Shown in pieces: positions 9,109-17,447 of a stretch of 64,000 nucleotides of DNA (position 1 is its first letter; each line of letters begins with the position of its first letter). The stretch is from the NCBI GenBank assembly GCA_028869255.1, contig CP110972.1, positions 4,283,001 through 4,347,000 on the forward strand. Direction: 5' to 3'. Position numbers and translations under genes: made by a program. Source of the DNA: Pseudomonas poae (GTDB lineage Bacteria > Pseudomonadota > Gammaproteobacteria > Pseudomonadales > Pseudomonadaceae). The notes under the pieces are model-generated. The model made no database searches and was not told the origin of the DNA. It worked only from the letters and a program-made list of their open reading frames with translations.

Positions 9109-9887
9109 CAGGCTTCTCCAGGCGCTTGACCATGGGCGGCGGCGGTGCGCGCTTCGAGGTCACGCAGGGCGGTCAGCTCGACCTCGGTAGGTTGCGCGGT
9201 GGTGCTCACCTGCTCCGCAAAGCGAATCGCCCAACCGGTGGCGGCAATCACTTGCTCGCGGGTCACGCCAGGGTGCAACGCGGTGACCACGAACTCATGG
9301 GTGCCCTCCTCCGGCTCCATGATGCACAGGTCGGTAATAATGCCGACAGGACCGGCACCCGGCAGGCCCAGGCGTTTGCGCGAATCGCCGCCTTCGCCGT
9401 GGCCGACCGAGGTGATGAAGTCCAGCTTGTCGACAAACGAACGCGCCGACTGCTTGAGGATGATCAGCACGCTCTTGGCCGAACCGGCGATTTCCGGCGC
9501 GCCACCGGCACCCGGCAGGCGCACTTTGGGCTGGTGGTAATCACCGACGACGGTGGTGTTGATATTGCCAAAACGGTCAACCCGGGCTGCGCCCAGAAAG
9601 CCCACGTCAATGCGCCCGCCTTGCAGCCAGTAGCGAAAAATCTCACCGGTCGGTACCACGGTGTCGGCGGTTTCCGCCAGCTCGCCATCGCCAATCGACA
9701 ACGGCAATACCGATGGTTTGGCGCCAATCGGGCCGGATTCGTAGATCAGCACCACATCCGGCGACGAAGTCAGCCGCGCCAGGTTGGCCGCCTTGGACGG
9801 CAGGCCGATGCCCACAAAACACACCGAGCCGTTCTTGAGGCGGCGGGCGGCGGCGACGGTCATCATTTCATTGGTCGAGTAAGCCAT
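9108..9887 (-). CDS. pcaJ: 3-oxoadipate CoA-transferase subunit B
   Basis: 259-aa beta subunit of succinyl-CoA:3-ketoacid CoA-transferase. IYESGPIGAKP carries the conserved Glu that forms the acyl-CoA intermediate. I take the ATG at 9887, which overlaps the pcaI stop (TGATG) and has AGGAGG 7 nt upstream; the preceding in-frame GTG is less likely. Works with PcaI to activate beta-ketoadipate with CoA from succinyl-CoA. Confidence 0.95.
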   Translation of the reverse strand: MAYSTNEMMTVAAARRLKNGSVCFVGIGLPSKAANLARLTSSPDVVLIYESGPIGAKPSVLPLSIGDGELAETADTVVPTGEIFRYWLQGGRIDVGFLGAARVDRFGNINTTVVGDYHQPKVRLPGAGGAPEIAGSAKSVLIILKQSARSFVDKLDFITSVGHGEGGDSRKRLGLPGAGPVGIITDLCIMEPEEGTHEFVVTALHPGVTREQVIAATGWAIRFAEQVSTTAQPTEVELTALRDLEARTAAAHGQAPGEA

Positions 9888-10744
9888 CACTTGGCCTCCT
9901 GCGCGGTGGCCAGCTTGGCCTGGAATTCACTGAAATCGGCAGTGCCGTGGATGTATTCATCGATCCAGGCGGTAAAGGTCCCACGGTCACGGGCGATTGG
10001 GTCCCACGCCTGGTAGAAACGGTTGTCGCGTTCGTTGTAGCCGTGGGCGTAGGACGGGTGTGCGCCACCGGGTACGTGGCACACCGCAGTCAGGGCCCAG
10101 GTCGGCAGCACGCAGCTGTTCATCGGCGCGTTCAGGTCGTCGACGATTTCTTCCACGGTGACGATGCAACGCTTGGCCGCCAGGGCCGCTTCCTTCTGCA
10201 CGCCCAAGATGCCCCAGAGCAGCACGTTGCCCTTGCGGTCGGCTTTTTGCGCGTGGATCACGCTGATGTCCGGACGCACCGACGGCACCGCCGCCAGCAC
10301 TTCGCCGGTGAACGGGCAGGTCACGGTCTTGATCAGCGGGTTGACTTTGGGCAGGTCGGAACCGGCGTAGGCACGCAGCACCGCAAAGGGTAGCCCTGAG
10401 GCGCCGGCAACGTAGGCATTGGCCAGGTCGGCGTGGCTGTGCTCTTCGATTTCCAGCGGTTGCGGCCATTGTTTCTCGACCGCGTCGCGCAGGCGATGCA
10501 GGGAGCCCACACCCGGGTTGCCGCCCCAGGAGAAAATCAACTTGCGGGCGCAACCGGCGCCGATCAACTGGTCGTAGATCAGGTCAGGCGTCATACGCAC
10601 CAGCGTCAGGTCTTTCTTGCCCTGACGAATGATTTCATGACCCGCTGCTGTAGGGATCAAATGGGTGAAGCCTTCCAGTGCGACGGTATCGCCGTCGTTC
10701 ACAAACTGCTTCACCGCGTCGCGCAGCGCAAGAATTTCAGCCAT
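9887..10744 (-). CDS. pcaI: 3-oxoadipate CoA-transferase subunit A
   Basis: 285-aa alpha subunit of the CoA-transferase. MAEILALRDAVKQFV is the family N-terminus, chosen over an in-frame extension that begins inside the promoter region. FSWGGNPGVGSLHRLR lies in the CoA-binding core. First gene of the pcaIJFHG run; paired PcaR-like boxes lie ~90-110 nt upstream. Confidence 0.94.
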   Translation of the reverse strand: MAEILALRDAVKQFVNDGDTVALEGFTHLIPTAAGHEIIRQGKKDLTLVRMTPDLIYDQLIGAGCARKLIFSWGGNPGVGSLHRLRDAVEKQWPQPLEIEEHSHADLANAYVAGASGLPFAVLRAYAGSDLPKVNPLIKTVTCPFTGEVLAAVPSVRPDISVIHAQKADRKGNVLLWGILGVQKEAALAAKRCIVTVEEIVDDLNAPMNSCVLPTWALTAVCHVPGGAHPSYAHGYNERDNRFYQAWDPIARDRGTFTAWIDEYIHGTADFSEFQAKLATAQEAK

Positions 10745-10833
10745 GGGGTTGGGCTCCCGGTGTGGATCGAAAAAGGCGCTGAGGTGGCGCCGAAGTGCTT
10801 GAAGATTAAGCCGGGGATTTGGGCCAAACAATC

Positions 10834-10864
10834 CGATAATCGACTCAGCGTTCGATTATCGAAC
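10834..10864 (-). promoter_or_regulatory. Paired PcaR-like boxes upstream of pcaI
   Basis: CGATAATCG at 10834-10842 and GTTCGATTATCGAAC at 10850-10864. The second is a near-perfect 15-bp palindrome resembling the published P. putida PcaR box. Centres are 19 bp apart, as in the pair before pcaR. Confidence 0.75.
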
Positions 10865-10923
10865 AGATTGTTGTCTAGCTAATCTTTCCTGCGAAACACT
10901 CAAACTCAACTGGGCACAATCAA

Positions 10924-11010
10924 TGTGAGAGCTGGCTTGCCTGCGATGCAAACGACTGGGTCCGACAGTTGAACCGGCGCGATGCATTCGCGGGCAAGCC
11001 AGCTCCCACA
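10924..11010. repeat. REP doublet (class 1), diverged
   Basis: Inverted arms related to TGTGGGAGCTGGCTTGCCTG with scattered changes (TGTGAGAG in the left arm, TTCGCGGGCAAGCC in the right), between pcaK and pcaI. Confidence 0.8.
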
Positions 11011-11043
11011 GAGGCCAGCGCAATCTAAGCACCGCGCCCACCC

Positions 11044-12384
11044 TCAAGTGGCGTCGGCGTGGCTGACCATCCCTTTGATCACCACCGCAGCAGTGGCCAA
11101 CGCGGCCGGGATCACCAACGCTGTCAGCACCTGCTCAAAGTTCCAGCCCAGGCCCAGCAACGTGGCGCCCATCCATGCGCCGAGGATCGCGCCAAAGCGG
11201 CCGATGCCAAGCATCCAGGACACCCCGGTGGCGCGCCCCTGGGTCGGATAGAAGCGCGCCGCCAGGGACGGCATCGCCGATTGGGCACCGTTGACACACA
11301 TGCCGGCGACCAGCACCAGGGTTGCCAACAGGGTGATATTGCCCAGGCTCTGCCCGACCGCGTAGGCAAACACCCCGGCCAGCAGGTAAAACGTGCCGAT
11401 GACCTTGTGGGGGTTGAACCGGTCCATCGCCCAGCCCACGCCGACGGCACTCAATACCCCACCAAACTGGAACAATGCGCCGATAAACGCGGCCTGTTCG
11501 AGGCTGGCGCCGCTGTCACGCATCAGGGTCGGCAACCAACTGGTCAGCAGGTAAACGATCACCAGGCCCATAAAGTAGGTGAGCCACAGCAGCAAGGTGC
11601 CGGCGCTGTAGGTGCCGGAGAAAATCACCGCGAATACGTTGCGCGCCTTGACGGTTTTCTGCTCCGGCACGCTGAAGCCGGTGGCCTGGGCGACGATGGA
11701 GGGTTCGATGGGCGACAGGGTTTTGCGCACCTTGTCGGTCCCTCGGTTGCGCACCACCAGGTAGCGCGCCGACTCCGGCAGCCACAGCACCAGCACCACC
11801 ACCAGGATCAACGGCAAGATGCCGCCAATCATCAGCAAGGCGTGCCAGCCGAACGCCGGGATCAGCTTGGCCGAGATAAACCCACCCCCCGCCATGCCCA
11901 GGTTGAAGCCACAGAACATACTGGTCACCAGCAGCGACTTGTGGCGTTCGGGGGTGTATTCGGAAAGCAGGGTCGTGGCGTTCGGCATGCCGGCGCCGAG
12001 GCCCAGCCCGGTGAGAAAGCGCAACACCAGCAATTGGTCGACATTGCTGCTGTAGGCCGAGGCCAGGCTGAACGCGCCGAACACCAGCACCGCGCCGACC
12101 AACACCACCTTGCGCCCGAAACGATCCGCCAGCGGCCCGGAACCCAGGGCGCCGAACACCATGCCGATCAACGCAGCACTCATCACCGGGCCGAGGCTGG
12201 CGCGGTCGATGCCCCAATCCTGGGACAGCGCAGGCGCAATAAAGCCCATGGCGGCGGTGTCGAGGCCATCGAGGAAGACAATCAGGAAACACAGGATCAC
12301 CACGCGCCACTGGTAGCGTGACAGTGGCTGGGCATTGATAAAGGACTGGACGTCCAGCGTGGTACCGACAGAAGGCTGATTCAT
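11044..12384 (-). CDS. pcaK: 4-hydroxybenzoate/protocatechuate transporter (AAHS family MFS)
   Basis: 446-aa, 12-TM aromatic acid:H+ symporter. The first TM segment carries the family motif in FLDGLDTAAMGF, followed by the loop GPLADRFGRK. Start chosen at 12384 (MNQPSVGTTLDVQSFI), which gives the usual PcaK length; the longer in-frame reading has no family similarity. Takes up 4-hydroxybenzoate or protocatechuate to feed the cluster. Lies between pcaR and pcaI on the same strand. Confidence 0.92.
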   Translation of the reverse strand: MNQPSVGTTLDVQSFINAQPLSRYQWRVVILCFLIVFLDGLDTAAMGFIAPALSQDWGIDRASLGPVMSAALIGMVFGALGSGPLADRFGRKVVLVGAVLVFGAFSLASAYSSNVDQLLVLRFLTGLGLGAGMPNATTLLSEYTPERHKSLLVTSMFCGFNLGMAGGGFISAKLIPAFGWHALLMIGGILPLILVVVLVLWLPESARYLVVRNRGTDKVRKTLSPIEPSIVAQATGFSVPEQKTVKARNVFAVIFSGTYSAGTLLLWLTYFMGLVIVYLLTSWLPTLMRDSGASLEQAAFIGALFQFGGVLSAVGVGWAMDRFNPHKVIGTFYLLAGVFAYAVGQSLGNITLLATLVLVAGMCVNGAQSAMPSLAARFYPTQGRATGVSWMLGIGRFGAILGAWMGATLLGLGWNFEQVLTALVIPAALATAAVVIKGMVSHADAT

Positions 12385-12413
12385 TATCTTTATTCCACAC
12401 CGATGGCGGGCAT

Positions 12414-12428
12414 ACGACCTGAGGTCGT
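12414..12428 (-). promoter_or_regulatory. 15-nt palindrome before pcaK
   Basis: ACGACCT-G-AGGTCGT, perfect 7-bp arms, 30 nt upstream of the pcaK start codon. It could be an operator or a leader hairpin and does not match the PcaR boxes. Confidence 0.35.
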
Positions 12429-12532
12429 CGTTATTATTGGCGGCGGCCCCAGAGGAGCGCTGCCGCACAGTAATAAGCCAGGGGAAACACCGTCAATTCA
12501 TCAAACCGGGATCTGTGCGGTCACCGAACAGC

Positions 12533-13375
12533 TTAGGCAAACAGTTGTGCACTCAACTCACGGCTGGCACTGAGCATGCTCGGCAAAAATCGCTGCTCCA
12601 GTTCGCTGCGGCTGACTCGGCCGGCATGCGTGCTGACGTTGAGCGCGGCCAGCACCTGGCCGGACGCGTCGTACACCGGCACCGCGATGGAGCGCAGGCC
12701 CTGCTCCAATTCCTGATCCACAATGCACCAACCCTGCTGACGCACTTGTTGCAGGCATTCGAACAAAGCTTCGGGAGTGGTCAGCGTGCGGCTGGTTTTG
12801 GTTTGCAGGTCGGCGTGGTCGAGGTAATCCTGCAGCGAGGCGTCGTCCAATGCCGCCAGCAGGATGCGGCCCATGGAGGTGCAATACGCCGGCAAGCGCC
12901 CGCCCACCGACAGGTCCACCGAAATCAGGCGCTGAGTGGTGGCCGAACGGGCGATATAGAGAATGTCGTCGCCTTCAAGGGTGGCCATGTTGCAGGCTTC
13001 GTGGAGTTGCTCACTCATGCGGTCAAGGTAGGGTTGGGCCGACACCGCCAGCGGCGTGGACGACAAGTAGGCGTGGCCCAGGGTCAGGACTTTGGGCAAC
13101 AGCGAATAAGTCCGCCCATCCGTGGTGGCATAACCCAGCTTGATCAACGTGTGCAGGCAACGGCGTACGGCGGCGCGGGGGATTTCCGTGCGGTGGCTGA
13201 TCTGGGCGATGGTGAGGTGGCGCTTGCGCTCCTGGAACGCCTGCACCACAGCCAGACCACGGGCCAGGGAGGTCATGAAATCCGGATCACCGGTAAATGC
13301 CTGGATACGCTTGGCCGGCGAGGCAACGATCGGCGGCGCCACTGACGCGAAAGAGTTGCGCAATTGATCGTTCAT
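12533..13375 (-). CDS. pcaR: IclR-family activator of the beta-ketoadipate pathway
   Basis: 280-aa IclR-type regulator that responds to beta-ketoadipate in Pseudomonas. N-terminal winged helix ~50-115 (LARGLAVVQAFQERKRHLTI ... IPRAAVRRCLHTLIKLGY), C-terminal effector domain with GRLPAYCTSMGRILLA. Start at 13375 (MNDQLRNSFAS) has AAAGGA upstream; the longer reading crosses its own promoter. Upstream paired boxes suggest autoregulation. Good match in length and motifs to PcaR. Confidence 0.94.
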   Translation of the reverse strand: MNDQLRNSFASVAPPIVASPAKRIQAFTGDPDFMTSLARGLAVVQAFQERKRHLTIAQISHRTEIPRAAVRRCLHTLIKLGYATTDGRTYSLLPKVLTLGHAYLSSTPLAVSAQPYLDRMSEQLHEACNMATLEGDDILYIARSATTQRLISVDLSVGGRLPAYCTSMGRILLAALDDASLQDYLDHADLQTKTSRTLTTPEALFECLQQVRQQGWCIVDQELEQGLRSIAVPVYDASGQVLAALNVSTHAGRVSRSELEQRFLPSMLSASRELSAQLFA

Positions 13376-13459
13376 GTCGGGTTCCTTTCTCTTATTGTCA
13401 ACCGCGCTATTACAAGCCGCGCCGCGGGGCATGCACAAGGCAGGGCCTGGAACATTGGG

Positions 13460-13487
13460 CGATTATCGGACGATCATTCGATTATCG
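13460..13487 (-). promoter_or_regulatory. Paired PcaR-like boxes upstream of pcaR
   Basis: CGATTATCG at 13460-13468 and again at 13479-13487, centres 19 bp apart, the same geometry as before pcaI. About 85 nt upstream of the pcaR start. Confidence 0.72.
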
Positions 13488-13680
13488 CAAACCGGCAACG
13501 CTCCTCGCCTGCGGGCTGACATCGCGTGAAAAGTTACAAAAGGGTTTTATTACGCCTAAAGTTTCCTGGAACTTCTGGCGCCAGAATATCCACAAAGACC
13601 GACGCGCTCATGTAACAAAGCCCTCACGCGATGTTGACGCTTTTTAACTTTCTGCCGATAGTGTTATTCAAATCCGCCGC

Positions 13681-13686
13681 TATAAT
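13681..13686 (+). promoter_or_regulatory. Probable -10 element (TATAAT) of a long-leader promoter
   Basis: Consensus TATAAT; the -35 side is poor. If used, it gives a leader of ~225 nt before the gene at 13920. I see no convincing gene in that leader. Confidence 0.45.
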
Positions 13687-13919
13687 GCACCCTATCGGCA
13701 GGTCTACCCGATCTCATGCTCGAGACCGAAGCTCATCAGACGATGCACAGGCAGTGCATTGCCGATTGCAACTCGCGGCCTTGAATGCTCGCACTAATAA
13801 GTGGCCACGTGTGCTTATTTCAAACTTGAATGCTTCAATCGTTCAATTTGGAACAGCCCGAGGGCGGCATTCAGGCATAACGCTGCAACTTATTAAACTC
13901 AACTCAATTAGGTAACACT

Positions 13920-14120
13920 GTGACGAAAGACGAACTGCGCGCGGAACTTGAGCGCCAGGAGCAACGTTACAAGGACGTTTACGGCGGGGAAGTCACCACC
14001 TACGCCGCCCAGCCTGAACCTGAGCGCAAACCCTGGCGCAAACGAGCCAGCCTGCTCGACCAGGCATTTGCCCAGGAAATCCAGAAGATTGAACAGGAAC
14101 TCAAAACCGAAGAGCCATAA
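13920..14120 (+). CDS. Small conserved hypothetical protein
   Basis: 66-aa charged protein starting with GTG ([16 protein letters not shown]...). Predicted mostly helical with a Pro-rich middle ([11 protein letters not shown]) and an acidic C-terminus. No signal peptide or cysteine. It sits directly before pitA on the same strand with a long leader, and I recall similar short proteins at this place in other Pseudomonas. Function unknown. Confidence 0.65.
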   Translation: MTKDELRAELERQEQRYKDVYGGEVTTYAAQPEPERKPWRKRASLLDQAFAQEIQKIEQELKTEEP

Positions 14121-14152
14121 GCGATTCGGTTTGAGCCGCAGGTTTTCGCCCT

Positions 14153-14177
14153 GACTGCTGGCATATAGCTAGCAGTC
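14153..14177 (+). terminator. Weak hairpin after the small gene
   Basis: GACTGCT / AGCAGTC arms with an 11-nt loop, 32 nt after the stop; no T run. Possible terminator or processing site. Confidence 0.3.
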
Positions 14178-14391
14178 GGCAAGCTTGCATCCCACTGCAT
14201 TTAGCGAAATTTCATACAAATGTTTCAGACATGACGTTTTAGTGACAATCCCCCGCCCTGCGCGCCCCCTGCTTTATAAATCAAAGACTTGCCAAAGCCC
14301 CGAAAACCCTGGGATGCGCGCCTTTCCCCGCGTTTTTTTCATCGAAGATTGTTACCGATGAGCAGCTAGTGCATCGATTACCGAGGTTTTC

Positions 14392-14400
14392 TGGCATAAT
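14392..14400 (+). promoter_or_regulatory. Extended -10 promoter of pitA
   Basis: TGGCATAAT, a TGn extended -10, 33 nt before the pitA ATG. No strong -35 is visible, which fits an extended -10 promoter. Confidence 0.45.
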
Positions 14401-14433
14401 CGCGCCCCCTTACGACCGGGTCAGAAAACCTTC

Positions 14434-15908
14434 ATGATCGATTTATTCAGCGGACTGGATGCTTGGGTTCTCGTGAGCCTGTTGCTCGCCCTGGCCTTTG
14501 TCCTCGCCTTCGAGTTCATCAATGGCTTTCGTGACACCGCTAACGCGGTGGCCACAGTCATCTATACCAAAGCCATGCCGCCGCACCTGGCCGTGTTCTT
14601 CTCCGGGGTGTTCAACTTCCTCGGCGTGTTGCTCGGGGGGTGGGTGTCGCCTACGCCATCGTGCACTTGCTGCCGGTGGAGTTGCTGATCAATGTGAACA
14701 CTGGCCATGGTTTGGCGATGGTCTTCTCATTATTGGCCGCAGCGATCACCTGGAACCTGGGCACCTGGTACTTCGGTATCCCTGCCTCCAGCTCCCACAC
14801 CCTGATCGGCTCGATCCTGGGTGTCGGCCTGGCCAATGCCTTGATCAACGATATTCCGCTGGCTGACGGTGTGAACTGGCAGAAGGCGATCGATATTGGC
14901 GCATCCCTGGTGTTCTCGCCGATGGCCGGTTTCCTGGTCGCAGCCTTGGTGCTACTGGGCCTGAAATGGTGGCGCCCGCTGTCGAAGATGCACAAGACCC
15001 CGGACCAGCGCCGCAAGCTCGACGATAAAAAGCATCCTCCGTTCTGGAACCGCCTGGTCCTGGTGATCTCCGCCATGGCCGTGAGCTTTGTACACGGCTC
15101 CAACGACGGTCAGAAAGGTATCGGCCTGATCATGCTGGTGCTGATCGGTATTGTGCCGGCGCAATTTGTACTCGACCTGGGCAGCACCACTTACCAGATC
15201 GAACGTACCCGCGACGCTACCTTGCACCTCAACCAGTTCTACCAGCGCAACCACGAGACCCTCGGTGAGTTCCTGGCCCTGGGCAAAAGCGTGAAGAACG
15301 ACCTGCCGGGCAAGTTCCAGTGCAACCCGCAGCAGACCGAGCCGACCATCGAAGCGTTGCTGAGCACATTGAAAGGTGTCTCCGATTACCATTCGCTGAC
15401 GGCCGAACATCGTATTGAAGTACGTCGCTATCTGCTCTGCCTGGACGATACCGCGAAGAAAGTCGGCAAACTGCCGGGCCTGGAAGCGCGTGAGAAGTCC
15501 GACCTCGACAAATTGCGCAAAGACCTGACCGCCACCACCGAATACGCGCCGTTCTGGGTGATCCTCGCGGTGGCACTGGCCCTGGGCCTGGGTACCATGG
15601 TGGGCTGGAAGCGTGTGGTGCTGACGATTGGCGAGAAGATCGGCAAGCAGGGCATGACCTATGCCCAGGGCATGTCGGCGCAGATCACCACGGCGAGCAT
15701 GATTGGCCTGGCCAACATTTTCAGCCTGCCGGTTTCTACTACGCATGTGCTGTCGTCGGGTGTGGCCGGGACTATGGTTGCCAACAAGAGTGGGCTGCAA
15801 GGTGGCACGGTGAAGACTATTCTGATGGCGTGGGTGCTGACCCTGCCGGCGACTGTGGGGCTGTCGGCCGGGTTGTTCTGGTTGGCTTCCAAGGCGTTGG
15901 GTAGCTGA
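14434..15908 (+). pseudogene. pitA: Low-affinity inorganic phosphate transporter, frameshifted
   Basis: PitA-family phosphate (metal phosphate):H+ symporter. The first 69 codons read [20 protein letters not shown] ... [17 protein letters not shown] ... [10 protein letters not shown], with the PiT signature [11 protein letters not shown]. The frame is then lost, and the rest ([14 protein letters not shown] ... to the C-terminal STTHVLSSGVAGTM) continues in the next frame from 14640. One base is missing in the G run at 14635-14640 (six Gs; seven restore the frame), giving 491 aa, the usual size. Unless corrected, only an 84-aa peptide is made from the first start. A strong terminator follows at 15928. 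Confidence 0.9.
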
Positions 15909-15927
15909 TAGGCTGCGGCTGATAAAG

Positions 15928-15962
15928 AAGGCGTGATCTTGCTGAAGATCGCGCCTTTTTTT
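15928..15962 (+). terminator. Rho-independent terminator of pitA
   Basis: AAGGCG-T-GATCTT / AAGATC-G-CGCCTT stem with a GCTG loop, ending in seven Ts, 20 nt after the pitA stop. Confidence 0.9.
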
Positions 15963-15975
15963 ATGGCTGATTGGG

Positions 15976-16300
15976 GGGTACATATCCGTTTTTGTGGTTA
16001 CGGCTGATATTGGTTTCGCTCTTACAGCGAGTCACTTTTGGAAAGAGCCCAAAAGTAACCAAAAGGCTCTTGCCCCACCACTCGGCACCTCGCCTCCGGC
16101 TCGGTGTGCCCGCACGCAGACTTGAATCCGTGGGCCGCCGCGATGGGCCATCCATGGCCCAGCGCGGCTAACCCGGCGTCCTGCCGGGTTACCCACGGAT
16201 TCAAGCCTGCGTGCGGCCAGCGTGGTTAATGGGGCGCCTAGATCAAGATCAAAAGCAGAGCACGGCGGCCTAGTAGCCGACCTGAATGGTGTAGATCAAG
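15976..16300 (+). repeat. Long structured intergenic repeat, copy A
   Basis: About 300 nt, beginning near ACATATCCGTTTTTGTGG. It carries several stems: AGAGCC (16044-16049) with GGCTCT (16065-16070), and a 24-nt arm 16111-16134 pairing with 16192-16215 with one mismatch. Inside lie GGGCCATCCATGGCCC and AACCCGGCGTCCTGCCGGGTT-like hairpins. An inverted copy is at 16440-16818. Short open frames in it are by-products of the repeat. Resembles the large intergenic repeat families of the P. fluorescens group; I cannot name the family with certainty. Confidence 0.8.
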
Positions 16301-16332
16301 AGCGGTTCGGCGTGCGCAGTGGGGTGCTTTTC

Positions 16333-16419
16333 TGTGGGAGCTGGCTTGCCTGCGAAAGCATCAACTCGGTGTGCCTGACAGGTCGAGGTGTCTGCATCGC
16401 AGGCAAGCCAGCTCCCACA
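16333..16419. repeat. REP doublet (class 1) between the long repeats
   Basis: Inverted TGTGGGAGCTGGCTTGCCTG arms at both ends of an 87-nt stretch, lying between the two inverted long repeats. Confidence 0.88.
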
Positions 16420-16439
16420 TTTGAACCGAGTACAGCTTC

Positions 16440-16818
16440 AATGCTCAGGTCGGCTGTCAGGCCGCCTCGCTTTGCTTTGTTTTAGCCGTGGCCCTTACAT
16501 CCTTACCGCTGACGAAGTCAGCGATCTTTTGATCCAGGGCTTTTGATTGTGATCTGAGACGCCCCGTCAATCACGATGGCCGAACGCAGGCTTTGGAGCG
16601 TGGGCAACCCGGCAGGACGCCGGGTTAGCCGCGCTGGGCCAAGGATGGCCCATCGCGGCGGCCCACGCTCCAAAGCCGGAGTGAGGGCACACCGAGCCGG
16701 AGGCGAGGTGCCGAGTGATGGGGCGAGGACCTTTTGCTTACTTTTGGGTCCTTCCAAAAGTGAGTCGCTGTAAGAGCGAAACCATACTCAGCCGTTACCC
16801 AAACAACGGATATACACA
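16440..16818 (-). repeat. Long structured intergenic repeat, copy B (inverted)
   Basis: Reverse-complement copy of the element at 15976, with ~75 nt more in its inner part. Stems: AGGACC (16726-16731) with GGTCCT (16747-16752), and a 14-bp perfect stem 16591-16604 / 16662-16675. Stem sequences differ from copy A, but both arms changed together, while loops and the core are nearly identical. Confidence 0.8.
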
Positions 16819-16831
16819 CAAAAAAACAACC

Positions 16832-16857
16832 AAAAAAAAGGGCAACCGAAGTCGCCC
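16832..16857 (-). terminator. Rho-independent terminator of ccoM
   Basis: On the minus strand, GGGCGAC-TTCG-GTTGCCC followed by eight Ts; a UUCG tetraloop with one G-U pair. Confidence 0.88.
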
Positions 16858-16892
16858 AAAATGCCTTGCGTGCCCCTATAACCCGAAAGAAC

Positions 16893-17009
16893 TTACGGTT
16901 CTTTACGCTTATTAGCGTCCTTCCAGATAAAAATCCCAAACCCTACAAAAAACACCACCATGAGGCTGACAGTCAGCACCCCGGCAAACACCACATTATC
17001 GATAAACAT
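16893..17009 (-). CDS. ccoM: cbb3-type cytochrome c oxidase subunit CcoM
   Basis: 38-aa single-pass membrane protein reading MFIDNVVFAGVLTVSLMVVF and ending GIFIWKDANKRKEP. It has one hydrophobic helix and a basic C-terminal tail. This matches the small CcoM subunit found in Pseudomonas cbb3 oxidase, which aids assembly or stability of the complex and is encoded apart from ccoNOQP. The start has AGGAGG 6 nt upstream. A UUCG terminator follows, and an Anr/FNR-type box lies upstream, fitting induction at low oxygen like cbb3 genes. Confidence 0.88.
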   Translation of the reverse strand: MFIDNVVFAGVLTVSLMVVFFVGFGIFIWKDANKRKEP

Positions 17010-17047
17010 GACCGGCCTCCTGCACTTGCCCTGTTGCGATAGGGCTA

Positions 17048-17088
17048 ACTTAATGCACAAACCCGATTGGAAAATTGACGAGGATCAA
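17048..17088 (-). promoter_or_regulatory. Anr/FNR-type box and promoter of ccoM
   Basis: On the minus strand, TTGATCCTCGTCAA (17075-17088) matches TTGAT-N4-ATCAA at 9 of 10 positions. A -10-like TTAAGT lies at 17048-17053, which would put the box near -41, the usual activating position. Confidence 0.75.
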
Positions 17089-17152
17089 TGTCGCCCGCAA
17101 CGGGACGTAAAGAAGGGCAATAACTGACCTGCATCAACCGACACAGACCATT

Positions 17153-17314
17153 TCAACGCTTTTTCGGCTTGTTCTTCGACTTTTTCTTAACTTTGCCCAA
17201 CGGCATGGCCTGCTCAAATGCCTGGCGCACCTCATTCAGGCGCTTGTCATTAAGGTCATGCACACGCTTGGCACGCTCAGCATTCAGGTCAATCAGCTTG
17301 TCATCATCACTCAT
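17153..17314 (-). CDS. Small basic-tailed conserved hypothetical protein
   Basis: 53-aa protein MSDDDKLIDLNAERAKRVHD... with a Lys-rich C-terminus (KVKKKSKNKPKKR). Acidic start, helical middle and strongly basic end suggest nucleic acid or ribosome contact, but this is inference. Start at 17314 (ATG) preferred to an upstream in-frame TTG. Divergent from the LysR gene at 17448. Confidence 0.6.
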   Translation of the reverse strand: MSDDDKLIDLNAERAKRVHDLNDKRLNEVRQAFEQAMPLGKVKKKSKNKPKKR

Positions 17315-17447
17315 GGCTTGGCTTACGTCGTGGCGGAAATGCCCCAATAATGCGGCCTCCCCCGCCCGACGGCAAATCAGCGGGCGACAAAAGGCAGGCC
17401 ATCAACCAAAATCGGCACTTTCCACGCAACCGAATAGGCGCACCCAG

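Noticed and set aside
11059..12321. 420-codon plus-strand open frame opposite pcaK
   Set aside because: His/Gln-rich antisense of a clear MFS gene; such long shadows arise from GC-rich codon bias.
13631..13915. 94-codon open frame in the leader of the small 13920 gene
   Set aside because: Overlaps the TATAAT element and has no ribosome binding site; more likely untranslated leader.
16222..16485. Plus-strand open frame of 87 codons between pitA and ccoM
   Set aside because: Made of REP and long-repeat sequence; no gene-like features.
17169..17447. N-terminal extension of the LysR regulator
   Set aside because: The added 93 residues are antisense of the small 17153-17314 gene; the HTH starts right after the GTG at 17448.
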